64,000 nt of DNA from Candidatus Rhodoluna planktonica. Its GTDB lineage: Bacteria; Actinomycetota; Actinomycetes; Actinomycetales; Microbacteriaceae. The position numbers and the translations under genes were made by a program. Of the stretch, positions 17,470-26,891 are shown piece by piece (the stretch's first letter is position 1; every line of letters starts with the position of its first letter). The notes beneath the pieces are model-generated. The model was given only the letters and a program-made list of their open reading frames with translations. It had not been told where the DNA came from and made no database searches. Location of the stretch: contig NZ_CP015208.1 in assembly GCF_001854225.1 (NCBI RefSeq), positions 248,001 to 312,000 on the forward strand, in the 5' to 3' direction.

Positions 17470-19443
17470 CTAGTCGTTAGCGCCACCGGCAATTTTGCCT
17501 GAGATGATGTCCATCACCGAGGTGTCGGTCAGTGTGGTCACGTCGCCAATTGGTCGGTCTTCAGCAACATCGCGAAGCAGGCGTCGCATGATTTTGCCCG
17601 AACGAGTCTTTGGCAGTTCGGCCACAACCATAATCTGGCGCGGCTTTGCGATTGGACCAATCTCTTTGGCTACGTGGTCACGCAAAATCTTGCTGACGTC
17701 TGCGTCACTTCCGGCTGCTTCGAGCTGGCTCTGACGCAAGATCACAAACGCAACAACTGCCTGACCGGTAGTTTCATCTTTGGCACCAACTACAGCTGCT
17801 TCCGCCACAAACGGGTGTGAAACTAGCGCAGATTCGATTTCAGCGGTTGAAAGTCGGTGACCAGAAACATTCATCACGTCGTCGACTCGACCAAGCAACC
17901 ATATGTTGCCCTCTTCATCAAACTTGGCACCGTCGCCCGCAAAGTACTTGCCCTCAAAACGCGACCAGTAAGTTTCTTTGTAGCGATCTGGGTCGCCCCA
18001 AATGCCGCGCAGCATCGAAGGCCATGGTTCGGTGATGACCAAAAGTCCGGCATGCTCTAGGCCAAGTTCGGTGCCAGCCTCATCCAAGATTTTGATTTCG
18101 ATGCCGGGCAGTGCGTGCTGAGCCGAACCGGGCTTTAGCGTGGTGATGCCCGGTAGCGGCGAAATCATGATTGCACCGGTTTCAGTTTGCCACCAGGTGT
18201 CGACAATCGGTGCCTTACCGGAACCGATCACATCGCGGTACCACATCCACGCTTCAGGGTTGATTGGCTCGCCAACCGAACCCAGTACCCGAATGCTGCT
18301 TAGGTCGTGCTGCTTCGGAATCGAAGACCCTAACTTCATGAAGCTGCGAATCGCGGTCGGAGCGGTGTAGAGAATCGAAACCTTGTATTTTTCTACGATG
18401 CTCCACCAGCGGCCCCAGTCTGGAGTTTCTGGGGTTCCCTCGTAAATAACCTGGGTAGCACCATTGGATAGCGGCCCGTAAACGACATAGCTGTGACCGG
18501 TAATCCAGCCGACATCGGCCGTGCACCAGTAGACATCTTTTTCTGGGTGCAGATCGAAGACATTCTTGTGGGTGTAGGTGGTTTGAGTTAGGTAACCGCC
18601 GGTGGTGTGCAAAATACCTTTTGGCTTACCGGTTGTTCCTGAGGTGTAAAGAATGAACAGCGGGTGTTCGGCGTTGAAACCTTTAGCCTCGTGCTCTGGG
18701 CTTGCTGCGGCTAGTGCTTCGGTCCAGTCAAGGTCACGGCCTTCTACCCAATTCACATCCTGGTTGGTTCGGCGATAGACCAAAACATTTTGCACACTTG
18801 GGCATTTACCGCCCGATAGCGCCTCGTCGACAGCGGGCTTTAGCGCAAGTGCGCGACCTTTGCGGTAGCCACCATCGGTGGTGATAACCAATTTGGCCTG
18901 GGCATCATCGATGCGGGTGGTTAGTGAGTCGGCGCTAAAGCCACCGAAAACAACGGAGTGCACTGCACCAATACGAGCCACGGCCTGCATAGCCACAACT
19001 GCTTCTGGAATCATCGGCATGTAAATTGCAACGCGGTCGCCCTCTCGAACGCCCAGATCAAGCAGCACATTTGCCGCCCGTTTGACCTGATCGGTGAGTT
19101 CGGCGTAGGTAATTGCTCGGCTGTCGCCGGGTTCGCCCTCAAAATGGATGGCTACGCGATCGCCATTGCCGGCAAGCACGTGCCGGTCAAGGCAGTTGTA
19201 AGAGATGTTCAGTTCGCCATCGTGGAACCATTTGGCAAATGGTGCGTTTGACCAATCAAGCACCTGGGTGAAGGGCTTGTGCCAGTGCAGCTTCTTGGCC
19301 TGCTCGGCCCAGAAGCCCAAACGGTCGGCTTTCGCCTGCTCGTAAAGTTCTGGCTTGGCAATTGCTTGAGCCACGAACTCTGCTTCCGGTGCAAAGTGTC
19401 GGGTCTCTTGAAGTAGGTTTTCGATCTCGTGATCGGCTGACAT
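17470..19443 (-). CDS. acs: Acetyl-CoA synthetase
   Basis: The 657-residue enzyme activates acetate to acetyl-CoA through acetyl-AMP. It has the AMP-binding motif LYTSGTTGKPKGI, GWITGHSYVVYGPL, the DTWWQTETG adenylate motif, and near the end PKTRSGKIMRRLLR, whose second-last domain lysine is the usual acetylation site. The ATG at 19443 sits six bases after GGAGG; the frame is open further upstream but without a ribosome site. It pairs logically with the ActP acetate permease at 28.9 kb. The gene is monocistronic. Confidence 0.96.
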   Translation of the reverse strand: MSADHEIENLLQETRHFAPEAEFVAQAIAKPELYEQAKADRLGFWAEQAKKLHWHKPFTQVLDWSNAPFAKWFHDGELNISYNCLDRHVLAGNGDRVAIHFEGEPGDSRAITYAELTDQVKRAANVLLDLGVREGDRVAIYMPMIPEAVVAMQAVARIGAVHSVVFGGFSADSLTTRIDDAQAKLVITTDGGYRKGRALALKPAVDEALSGGKCPSVQNVLVYRRTNQDVNWVEGRDLDWTEALAAASPEHEAKGFNAEHPLFILYTSGTTGKPKGILHTTGGYLTQTTYTHKNVFDLHPEKDVYWCTADVGWITGHSYVVYGPLSNGATQVIYEGTPETPDWGRWWSIVEKYKVSILYTAPTAIRSFMKLGSSIPKQHDLSSIRVLGSVGEPINPEAWMWYRDVIGSGKAPIVDTWWQTETGAIMISPLPGITTLKPGSAQHALPGIEIKILDEAGTELGLEHAGLLVITEPWPSMLRGIWGDPDRYKETYWSRFEGKYFAGDGAKFDEEGNIWLLGRVDDVMNVSGHRLSTAEIESALVSHPFVAEAAVVGAKDETTGQAVVAFVILRQSQLEAAGSDADVSKILRDHVAKEIGPIAKPRQIMVVAELPKTRSGKIMRRLLRDVAEDRPIGDVTTLTDTSVMDIISGKIAGGAND

Positions 19444-19858
19444 CATCGTCCTCCAAATGGCTTGAACCTTTGGTAATACTGCCACAAATTCGATACCGAG
19501 GATGTGCGAAACAGCTTTCAAAATCACAACTTTGGTAGTGCACATCCGGTTTTTCAAAAAAAGGTGGCCGGAACGGAACTTTTTGGGCGAAGAAAAAAAT
19601 GTTTGAAAGTACCGGTTCGGGGGATGATTTTCGGAAAATTCTGAATTATGCTTTTGGTGTTGCCTAGAGCAACCTGCGAATAAAGCAATTTATTTGCCTG
19701 GCCCCGCTAACTTCCCCCAGTTAGCGGGGCCCCCTAATTTAACAGGTTCGGGTTTTTGGCTTCGCTAATCATCTCTCATCCAGCATCCGGGCAAAGACTT
19801 ATTCACAGATTTGTGCGGTCGGCCTCAGCGCTGTCTCCCTTGGCCCCAAAATCAAGAA
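19444..19858. other. 415-bp intergenic region acs/tadA with hairpin
   Basis: This region between divergent acs and the Tad genes has no supported gene. It contains TATGCT at 19647-19652, a short GTTGC/GCAAC hairpin just after it, and a strong 13-bp hairpin at 19700-19712 / 19719-19731 followed by only a weak T-rich end. Together these could be the promoter, body and terminator of a small plus-strand RNA of about 75 nt. No clear acs promoter was found. Confidence 0.4.
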
Positions 19859-20764
19859 ATGCTTTATGTGCTTGAATCCAAATTGGGTGATTTACTTCGC
19901 CAGCCCGGGGTAACCGATCTGTTGGTCAACTCACATCGTGAAATTTATCTGGGTCGGTCAACGCGCCCACTCGAAAAAGTTGACAGCCCGTTTGAGTCAG
20001 AGTCTGAACTTGCCCAGCTGGCACAATCCTGGGCAGCCGGTTCAGGCAAAAATCTCGATCAGGCCCACCCCTTTGCAGACATAATTGCCGAAAAGTTTCG
20101 CATCCACGCGGTGCTTGGCTCGGCCTGCAGCAGCAGCACCAGGCTTTCAATTCGCGTTCACGCCGAACGGCAATTTGCCCTAGACGAGTTAGTTTCTTTG
20201 GGCTCTCTCACCGCCGAACAGGCAACTTTTCTCCGTGCCATTGTCAAACGCCGAGAATCATTTCTGATTAGCGGGGCAACTGGTTCAGGCAAAACCACGC
20301 TGTTGCGGGCAATGCTGATGGAGGCGACATCAGATCGAATTTTGGCGTTAGAAGACAACTCTGAATTACAAATTCAAAGTGGGCATTTTGTTTCACTAAC
20401 CACAAGAACTGCCAATGTTGAAGATAAGGGCGCCATTGGTCTTGACCGGTTGCTCCACGAAGCCCTACGAATGAGGCCCGACCGGCTAGTCATCGGCGAG
20501 GTTCGTTCGGGCGAGCTGCTAACTTTGCTCTCTGCTCTCAATACCGGCCACCAAGGCGCGGGTGCAACCATCCACGCAAATTCGCTTAGTGCATTGCCGG
20601 CCCGGCTAGAGGCCATCGCGGCGCTGGCGAAGTTACCCATTGACCAGCTAGGTCGGTTAGTGTCCAGTGCATTTGCTTGGTGCATTCAGCTGGAAAATCA
20701 CCAAATAGTTGAAATTGGCAAATTTGGCGACACCGAATTGGCGGTTCAAAGTGTCTGGCCCTGA
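19859..20764 (+). CDS. tadA: Tad pilus ATPase TadA/CpaF-like
   Basis: The 301-residue secretion ATPase powers assembly of a tight-adherence pilus. It has Walker A GATGSGKTTLL (Lys145), the Asp/Glu Walker B region LRMRPDRLVIGEVRSGE and GHQGAGATIHANS. It is shorter than many CpaF proteins because the N-terminal region is reduced. The start is uncertain: ATG at 19859 matches the family N-terminus but has no ribosome site, and GTG at 19811 would add 16 residues. It heads a compact, overlapping run of five Tad genes. Confidence 0.88.
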   Translation: MLYVLESKLGDLLRQPGVTDLLVNSHREIYLGRSTRPLEKVDSPFESESELAQLAQSWAAGSGKNLDQAHPFADIIAEKFRIHAVLGSACSSSTRLSIRVHAERQFALDELVSLGSLTAEQATFLRAIVKRRESFLISGATGSGKTTLLRAMLMEATSDRILALEDNSELQIQSGHFVSLTTRTANVEDKGAIGLDRLLHEALRMRPDRLVIGEVRSGELLTLLSALNTGHQGAGATIHANSLSALPARLEAIAALAKLPIDQLGRLVSSAFAWCIQLENHQIVEIGKFGDTELAVQSVWP

Positions 20765-21560
20765 CAGCAGCCTAAAGCTAACTCGGTTGGCCAGTTTGAT
20801 CGAAGCCGGCATTCCCATTCATGCACTTGAAAACGAGTTTGATGAAATTCGCGAAACCCTTATGCCGGGCGATCGGGTTCGTCTCGATCTGGTCTTGAGG
20901 GTCGCCAAAGAAAAGGGCTCACCGATAGTTTTTGCACTTCGACAAATCGCTGAAGAGCTTGAATTCAAAGCACAATTTGAGGCCCAACTAGAACTAGCGT
21001 TTACCGCACCCAAAGCCTCGACCAAAATAATTAATCGCTTGCCAATTGCACTGATTGGCCTTGTCCAATTCACCGGTTTAGCAAACTATTTTGCAGCCCT
21101 GGCAAATCCGGTCATGTTAATAGTCATACTTACCGGTTGCGGTTTGCTAGTCACCGCCAGCCGGCTGAGTAATCGGCTAATCGCCAAGGCTCAAAAAATC
21201 GACCTCGACGATTCAGATTTACTCACTATTGCGCGTCTCGAGCTTGCCGCCGGCGTGCATCACGAACAGGTCAGAGTTGGTGCCCCAGTTCGGTTCAAGT
21301 CAGAGCACAACCGCGAGCCAAATGATGCTGTGCGACAACTTTTAGACCAAAGCCTAGACACCGCACAAACCTGGGGTGCGGCGGTCGATTTGGTAATTCG
21401 AGCTAACCAGGCTGCCTATCGAAGTGCGCGTCAAAACCTGCTATTGCGCAACGCTGAACAGTTATCGGTCAAGTTGTTGATGCCGCTTGGGTTAATTGCC
21501 CTACCTGGTTTCCTGATCATCACAGTTCTGCCCATCGCGGTAGCAATGTTGACCAACTAA
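20751..21560 (+). CDS. Tad pilus type II secretion F-domain protein
   Basis: The 269-residue membrane protein has the T2SSF plan: a soluble N-terminal helical domain (about 10-90), two membrane helices (about 95-150), a second helical domain, and a final membrane helix ending in a hydrophobic tail. It would be the inner-membrane platform for the pilus, as TadB or TadC. Only one such gene is present where most actinobacterial loci have two. GTG at 20751 overlaps tadA by 14 bases; TTG at 20709 is an alternative. Confidence 0.75.
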   Translation: MSGPDSSLKLTRLASLIEAGIPIHALENEFDEIRETLMPGDRVRLDLVLRVAKEKGSPIVFALRQIAEELEFKAQFEAQLELAFTAPKASTKIINRLPIALIGLVQFTGLANYFAALANPVMLIVILTGCGLLVTASRLSNRLIAKAQKIDLDDSDLLTIARLELAAGVHHEQVRVGAPVRFKSEHNREPNDAVRQLLDQSLDTAQTWGAAVDLVIRANQAAYRSARQNLLLRNAEQLSVKLLMPLGLIALPGFLIITVLPIAVAMLTN

Positions 21561-21573
21561 AAAAGGAGAAAAG

Positions 21574-21765
21574 ATGAAGATACTGAAAGATGAAACCGGA
21601 GCCGCGACAGCCGAGTACGCCATCGCGACGATTGCTGCAATTGGGTTTGCTGGGTTACTGGTGCTTATTTTGCGCAGTGATGAAATGAAGTCGATTCTCT
21701 TCGACCTAATTCGAGGTGCACTTGATTCATTTATCCCAGACTCTGCGGCTGCAATTGAAGAGTGA
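21574..21765 (+). CDS. DUF4244 Flp-like pilin
   Basis: This 63-residue protein has a short charged start, then GAATAEYAIATIAAIGFAGL leading into a hydrophobic helix, the Flp-pilin-like pattern of DUF4244. The Glu five residues after the cleavage region is the typical prepilin position. AAAGGAG lies before the ATG. It should be the structural subunit of the pilus assembled by the TadA-like ATPase. Confidence 0.85.
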   Translation: MKILKDETGAATAEYAIATIAAIGFAGLLVLILRSDEMKSILFDLIRGALDSFIPDSAAAIEE

Positions 21766-22090
21766 CGAACGAGGTTCGGTTACCGCAGAAGTAGCGTTGC
21801 TAACACCGGCAGTTTTAGGCCTAATTGCACTGATGCTTGGGCTGCTGGCCTTCCAAGCTCAGCGGGTAGAACTAATCGCCAATTCAACAGCAGCTGCTCG
21901 CGCACTCGCTCGAGGTGAAGATCGGCAATCGGTCGAAAACTGGCTTGCTGAAGCGTCTAAATTTGCCAAGCCAGATTTCACTCTCGACGCTGAGCAATCC
22001 TGCGTTGAACTTCAAATAGCCAGCAACCTGCTCGGGGGTGAACTTTGGGCAATAACCGAAAGGTCTTGTGCCAGAAATCTTGGTTGGTGA
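21755..22090 (+). CDS. tadE: TadE-like minor pilin
   Basis: The 111-residue protein begins with a charged stretch, then SVTAEVALLTPAVLGLIAL, a pilin-like hydrophobic helix with Glu, followed by a small soluble domain with two cysteines. TTG at 21755 overlaps the DUF4244 gene by 11 bases; GTG at 21716 is possible but extends the overlap to 50. Its end overlaps the next gene by four bases. Confidence 0.75.
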   Translation: MKSDERGSVTAEVALLTPAVLGLIALMLGLLAFQAQRVELIANSTAAARALARGEDRQSVENWLAEASKFAKPDFTLDAEQSCVELQIASNLLGGELWAITERSCARNLGW

Positions 22091-22410
22091 ACGAGCAGGG
22101 TAGCGGCACTATTTTGTCAATCGGCCTAATCCTGATGCTCAGCTTGGGTTTCCTCATTTCGCTGACCAAAGCTGAACTTCTAAGTTCGCAGGTTCGCATC
22201 CAGCAACTTGTTGATCAAATCGCACTAGACGCTTCACACGCTCAACGTGGCATCATCTCGGGCTTTCCCTGCGAGTTAGCGAATCAAGTCGCAAAGGCAA
22301 ATCTTGCCAAGATTGAGTTGTGTGAGGTAACCGAAAATACGGTTCGGCTTGAATTGCATGCAGAGCATGTGGGTATAGTTCTAAGGGCTAGGGCTCTCGC
22401 GGGTTTCTAG
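22087..22410 (+). CDS. TadE-like secreted protein (Rv3654c type)
   Basis: This 107-residue protein starts VNEQGSGTILSIGLILMLS, a pilin-like hydrophobic helix, and continues with a short domain carrying two cysteines. It corresponds in place and size to the last gene of actinobacterial Tad loci (Rv3654c type), whose role is not established. The GTG overlaps the tadE-like stop as GTGA. topA follows after 22 bases, with which it may share a transcript. Confidence 0.75.
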   Translation: MNEQGSGTILSIGLILMLSLGFLISLTKAELLSSQVRIQQLVDQIALDASHAQRGIISGFPCELANQVAKANLAKIELCEVTENTVRLELHAEHVGIVLRARALAGF

Positions 22411-22432
22411 ACATCTATATAAGGAGTACCGA

Positions 22433-25120
22433 TTGGCTAACGGGCAAAAGCTGGTAATCGTAGAGTCACCGGCTAAGGCAAAGACGATTGCCAAGTATCT
22501 GGGTGATGAATTCACAGTGCTAGCGTCGATTGGTCACATCCGCGATTTGGTCGACCCCAAAGATTTGCCCGCCGACAAGAAAAAAGGCTCTCTGGCAAAA
22601 TTCTCCATCGACATCGAAAACGATTTTGAGCCCTTCTATGCGATTTCACCCGGAAAAAGTAAAACGGTAACCGACCTAAAAAAAGCTTTGTCGGCTGCGG
22701 ATGAGCTATACCTCGCAACCGATGAAGACCGCGAGGGAGAAGCAATCGCCTGGCATCTACTGCAGGTTCTAAAACCAAAAGTTCCAGTCAAGCGCATGGT
22801 CTTCCACGAAATCACCAAAGAAGCAATCCAAGAGGCGTTGCAGCACACTCGATCGGTTGACGACAATCTGGTCCAGGCTCAAGAAACTCGTCGCGTTGTC
22901 GATCGTCTGTACGGTTACGAGATTTCACCGGTACTGTGGCGCAAAATAAATCGCGGTCTAAGTGCAGGTCGTGTGCAGTCACCGGCAACTCGTCTAGTGG
23001 TCGAGCGTGAACGCGAGCGTATGGCTTTTGTTTCATCCGCCTACCATGATGTGGAAGCCACCTTCGATTCTGCGGTTGCTGGCGAACCACAATTTGTTGC
23101 CAAATTGCAGACTGTTGGCTCAAAAAGAATTGCCACCGGGCAAAGCTTTGACGATCGCGGTCAACTCACGGCCGATGTACTTCAGTTGAGTGCCGCCGAT
23201 GCCCAGGCGCTCGCCGAAGCGGTTACCGATTCGGCCGCGAAAATCGAGGTTGTCTCGGTCGAATCAAAACCAAGCACCAGAAGGCCTGCTGCGCCATTCA
23301 CCACATCCACTTTGCAGCAGGAGGCTTCTCGAAAGCTTCGCATGTCGGCGAAGCAAACCATGGATACTGCTCAGCAGTTATACCAAGAGGGTCACATCAC
23401 CTATATGCGAACCGACTCGCCAACGCTGTCCTCGCAGGCAGTAAATGCGGCAAGAAAACAGGCTGCTGAGATGTTTGGGGCAGAGTTAGTTGCAGCTGCG
23501 CCGAGGGTTTACACCGGAAAATCGAAGAATGCCCAAGAGGCACACGAGGCTATTCGTCCAGCAGGTGAGGTTTTCAAGAAACCTTCTGAACTTGCCTCAA
23601 TTTTAAGCGGCCGCTCGCTTGACCTTTACGACCTCATCTGGAAGCGCACAATTGCCTCTCAAATGGAAGACGCCAAGGTTTCTACAACAACGGCCAAAAT
23701 CAAGGTTTCTCCGGTGCCGATGGCTGAATCGGCAGAATTCACTGCGTCGGGAACCGTTGTTACTTTCCGCGGTTTCATGGCGGCTTATGAAGAAAGCCAA
23801 GATGAGACTCGCGATGATGAAAAAGAAAATGAGTCGAAACTACCAAATCTTCAGGTTGGCCAGAAACTAACCGCAGTCAACGTCGAGGCGAAAGATCACC
23901 AGACCTCGCCTCCGCCGCGTTACACCGAGGCATCCTTGGTTAAGGCACTAGAAGAAGACGGTATCGGCCGACCTTCAACCTATGCGGCGATTTTGTCGAC
24001 CATCATCAACAAAGGGTACGTGTCAAAACGCGGCCAGGCACTGGTGCCCGAGTGGATTGCCTTCACCGTAACTAGGTTCCTTGAAGAAAACTTCGGTAAC
24101 TTGGTCGATTACGCATTCACCGCGCAGATGGAAGAAGACCTAGACCTAATTGCTGCTGGCAAGTTAGACCGCAGCGAATGGCTAAAAGGTTTTTACTTCG
24201 GTGAATCTGAAGCTACCGGTCTCAGAAATACAGTTGAAAATCTTGGCGACAGTGATCCGCGAGCTATCAACTCAATTCGCATCACCGATGCCATCACCTT
24301 ACGCACGGGTAAATACGGTCCATATCTTGAGGTCATGGTTGAGCCAGGCAGCGAGGGCGCCGACGAGAATGGGCGTCGAATCGTAAACATTCCAGACGGC
24401 TTGGCGCCTGATGAGTTGAATGAGCAAAAAGCAATCGAACTTATCAATGCTCCAATAATCACCGACCGCGTTCTCGGGGTTGACCCCAACACCGGTTTCG
24501 ACATCCTGTTTAAAGACGGTCGCTATGGGCCTTACGTAACCCTGGATGATCCGAAAGCCGCTAAGCCAAAAACGGCATCACTTTTCAAAACGATGAGTCC
24601 TGAAACCCTCACGCTAGAAGACGCGGTCAAGCTTTTGTCTCTTCCGAGGGTCATCGGCCAAGATCCAGAAACCGGCCTAGACATCACAGCGCAGAATGGA
24701 AAGTTCGGGCCTTACCTCAGTAAAGGCAAAGACTCTCGTTCATTAGCCACCGAGGATGAAATTTTCACTCTTGATTTGCCTCAGGCGCTAGAAATTTTTG
24801 CTCAACCAAAATATGGTGGCCGACGCACTGCCGCAACGCCTCTGAAAGAATTCGGTGAAGACCCTGCTTCGGGACTAAACGTGGTTGCCAAAACTGGGCA
24901 ATTCGGTCTCTACGTAACCGACGGAGCTGTAAACGCTACCGTGCCCAAAGATATGAACCTTGAAGAAATGACGGGCGAAGAAGCCTTCGAATTGCTTGCG
25001 ATTCGTCGCGAGAAACTGGGTCTTGAGCCTGGTCAAGCCCCGGCCAAATCGGGCAAAGCAGCCAAGAAACCAACCACCACGCGAACTGTGAAGCGCGGGG
25101 CAACTCGAAAGAGCAAGTAA
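22433..25120 (+). CDS. topA: DNA topoisomerase I
   Basis: The 895-residue type IA topoisomerase relaxes negative supercoils. The Toprim domain has VIVESPAKAKTIAKYLG and DEDREGEAIAWHL; the catalytic Tyr is residue 324 in YMRTDS. C-terminal repeats (TGKYGPYLEV, DGRYGPYVTL, NGKFGPYLSK, TGQFGLYVTD) are the actinobacterial TopA C-terminal repeats, and the tail is Lys/Arg-rich. TTG is preceded by AAGGAG. tmk follows with no gap. Confidence 0.97.
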   Translation: MANGQKLVIVESPAKAKTIAKYLGDEFTVLASIGHIRDLVDPKDLPADKKKGSLAKFSIDIENDFEPFYAISPGKSKTVTDLKKALSAADELYLATDEDREGEAIAWHLLQVLKPKVPVKRMVFHEITKEAIQEALQHTRSVDDNLVQAQETRRVVDRLYGYEISPVLWRKINRGLSAGRVQSPATRLVVERERERMAFVSSAYHDVEATFDSAVAGEPQFVAKLQTVGSKRIATGQSFDDRGQLTADVLQLSAADAQALAEAVTDSAAKIEVVSVESKPSTRRPAAPFTTSTLQQEASRKLRMSAKQTMDTAQQLYQEGHITYMRTDSPTLSSQAVNAARKQAAEMFGAELVAAAPRVYTGKSKNAQEAHEAIRPAGEVFKKPSELASILSGRSLDLYDLIWKRTIASQMEDAKVSTTTAKIKVSPVPMAESAEFTASGTVVTFRGFMAAYEESQDETRDDEKENESKLPNLQVGQKLTAVNVEAKDHQTSPPPRYTEASLVKALEEDGIGRPSTYAAILSTIINKGYVSKRGQALVPEWIAFTVTRFLEENFGNLVDYAFTAQMEEDLDLIAAGKLDRSEWLKGFYFGESEATGLRNTVENLGDSDPRAINSIRITDAITLRTGKYGPYLEVMVEPGSEGADENGRRIVNIPDGLAPDELNEQKAIELINAPIITDRVLGVDPNTGFDILFKDGRYGPYVTLDDPKAAKPKTASLFKTMSPETLTLEDAVKLLSLPRVIGQDPETGLDITAQNGKFGPYLSKGKDSRSLATEDEIFTLDLPQALEIFAQPKYGGRRTAATPLKEFGEDPASGLNVVAKTGQFGLYVTDGAVNATVPKDMNLEEMTGEEAFELLAIRREKLGLEPGQAPAKSGKAAKKPTTTRTVKRGATRKSK

Positions 25121-25741
25121 TTGGCCGGTTTATTTATTTCGTTCGAAGGAATCGACGGCGTTGGGAAATCTACCCAAGCCGATCGGCTTGGTGAGTGGCT
25201 GACTTCCAAAGGTAAAGAAGTGCTTCGCACTTTGGAACCTGGGGGAACCGATCTAGGACAAGAGATCCGCAACATTTTGCTGCACCGCAAGGGTGACGTA
25301 GCTCCTCGTGCCGAGGCTCTGCTCTACGCTGCCGATAGGGCCCATCACGTTGCAACCAAGATTCGCCCCGCGCTCAACGCGGGCAAGACCGTGATCACCG
25401 ATCGTTACCTTGATTCTTCGGTTGCGTACCAGGGCGCCGGCCGGGCGCTAGATGCAAATCTGGTGCGGGATCTTTCACTTTTTGCGGTTGAGAATCTGCT
25501 GCCAAACCTTACCGTGCTGCTTGATCTCGACGCAGCAGCGGCGCTTGAGCGACGATCAAAAACGGGCACCGAGCCAGATCGACTTGAGCGCGAAAAGCTT
25601 GAATTTTTTGAAGCGGTGCGCGACCAATATTTGAAATTGGCAGCCGCTGAACCTAATCGATGGTTGGTGGTCGATGCCCGACTCGATGTTGATGAAATAG
25701 CTCAAATTATTCGCGACCGCGTTTCGACCCTTTTGGTCTAG
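25121..25741 (+). CDS. tmk: Thymidylate kinase
   Basis: The 206-residue enzyme phosphorylates dTMP to dTDP. It has the P-loop SFEGIDGVGKSTQADRL, RTLEPGGTDLGQEIRN, and DRYLDSSVAYQGAGR. TTG starts directly after the topA stop codon, so it depends on upstream translation. holB follows after two bases. Confidence 0.96.
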   Translation: MAGLFISFEGIDGVGKSTQADRLGEWLTSKGKEVLRTLEPGGTDLGQEIRNILLHRKGDVAPRAEALLYAADRAHHVATKIRPALNAGKTVITDRYLDSSVAYQGAGRALDANLVRDLSLFAVENLLPNLTVLLDLDAAAALERRSKTGTEPDRLEREKLEFFEAVRDQYLKLAAAEPNRWLVVDARLDVDEIAQIIRDRVSTLLV

Positions 25742-25743
25742 TC

Positions 25744-26889
25744 ATGTCCGACGCAAAGATTTGGTCAGAGTTGCCCGGTCAACCAGAGGCGGTAGCTCAA
25801 CTGGCACTGGCTGTTCGGCACCGCGATGAGGGCTTGCATCACGCCTGGCTGATCACAGGGCCGCCGGGATCAGGCCGTTCAAACCTGGCTCACATTTTTG
25901 CTGCTGCTTTACTTTGCCCTGATGGTGGTTGTTCAGTCTGCAAGAGTTGCACTATGGCCAAGGCCGGCTCGCACCCTGACATAACCTCGCTGGTCACCGA
26001 AAAGGTTCAAATAACCATCGACGAAGTTCGAAAAATGGTGGCCGATTCACAATTCGGTGGCTCGCTCGGAAAATTTAGAGTGATGATCATCGAAGATGCC
26101 GACCGAATGCAGGAACGTTCTTCGAATGTTTTGCTGAAGGCTCTCGAAGAGCCGCCAGCGGGAACAGTATGGCTGCTCTGCGCACCGTCTGAAGCTGATA
26201 TGTTGCCCACCATTCGGTCGCGAGTGCGTCGCGTCGGCCTTAAAGTTCCGGCTGTAGAAACCGTTGCGGCCCTGCTCGAGGGCGAGGGAATTGAGCCTAA
26301 ATTAGCCAGGCAGGCAGCCGAAGAATCGCAGAGCCATATCGGTATGGCGCGCCGCTTGGCAAACAGTTCCGACGCCAGATCTCGGCGTCGCGAGACCCTG
26401 ATGATTGCCGCCTCGATCAATTCAATTTCGGCGGCGATGATTGCTGCCGAGCGCTGGCTTGATGTAGCTAAAAAAGATGCCGATGCGCTGACTCAAGAAC
26501 GCGACGCCGAAGAGAAACAGGCGATGATGCGTTCGCTTGGTTTGGGGCCCGAAGACACCATCCCGAATAATTTGAGAACCGATTTCAAAAATCTTGAAGA
26601 AGCGCAGAAACGCCGGGCTACGCGTTCGCTGCGCGATGGTTTAGACCGAATTCTGGTTGATCTGCTATCGCTGTATCGAGATGTGCTCAGTGTGCAGCTC
26701 GCGGCAGCAACACCGCTAATTAATCGCGATCTTGAAAAAACCATCGCCGAGATCGCCAACACCACCACGCCAGCGCAGACAATTAGCGTCATTGATTCAA
26801 TCGCTAAAACCCGACACCTCATTGAAGCCAACGTTCGCGATCTTTTAGCCCTCGAGGGCCTGGCTGTTGCGATGCGCAGAAAGAGCTAG
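25744..26889 (+). CDS. holB: DNA polymerase III subunit delta'
   Basis: The 381-residue clamp-loader subunit resembles the N-terminal ATPase domain of DnaX: GPPGSGRSNLAHIF in the P-loop position (altered, as is common in delta'), zinc-binding CPDGGCSVCKSC, IIEDADRMQERSSNVLLKALEEPP and TIRSRVRRV. It belongs to the clamp loader with DnaX. It lies in the topA-tmk-holB run, an order conserved in Actinobacteria. Confidence 0.95.
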   Translation: MSDAKIWSELPGQPEAVAQLALAVRHRDEGLHHAWLITGPPGSGRSNLAHIFAAALLCPDGGCSVCKSCTMAKAGSHPDITSLVTEKVQITIDEVRKMVADSQFGGSLGKFRVMIIEDADRMQERSSNVLLKALEEPPAGTVWLLCAPSEADMLPTIRSRVRRVGLKVPAVETVAALLEGEGIEPKLARQAAEESQSHIGMARRLANSSDARSRRRETLMIAASINSISAAMIAAERWLDVAKKDADALTQERDAEEKQAMMRSLGLGPEDTIPNNLRTDFKNLEEAQKRRATRSLRDGLDRILVDLLSLYRDVLSVQLAAATPLINRDLEKTIAEIANTTTPAQTISVIDSIAKTRHLIEANVRDLLALEGLAVAMRRKS

Positions 26890-26891
26890 TC

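Noticed and set aside
19799-19807. TTATTCACA, a match to the DnaA box
   Set aside because: A single nine-base match is expected by chance in a window this size, and there is no cluster, dnaA or dnaN nearby.
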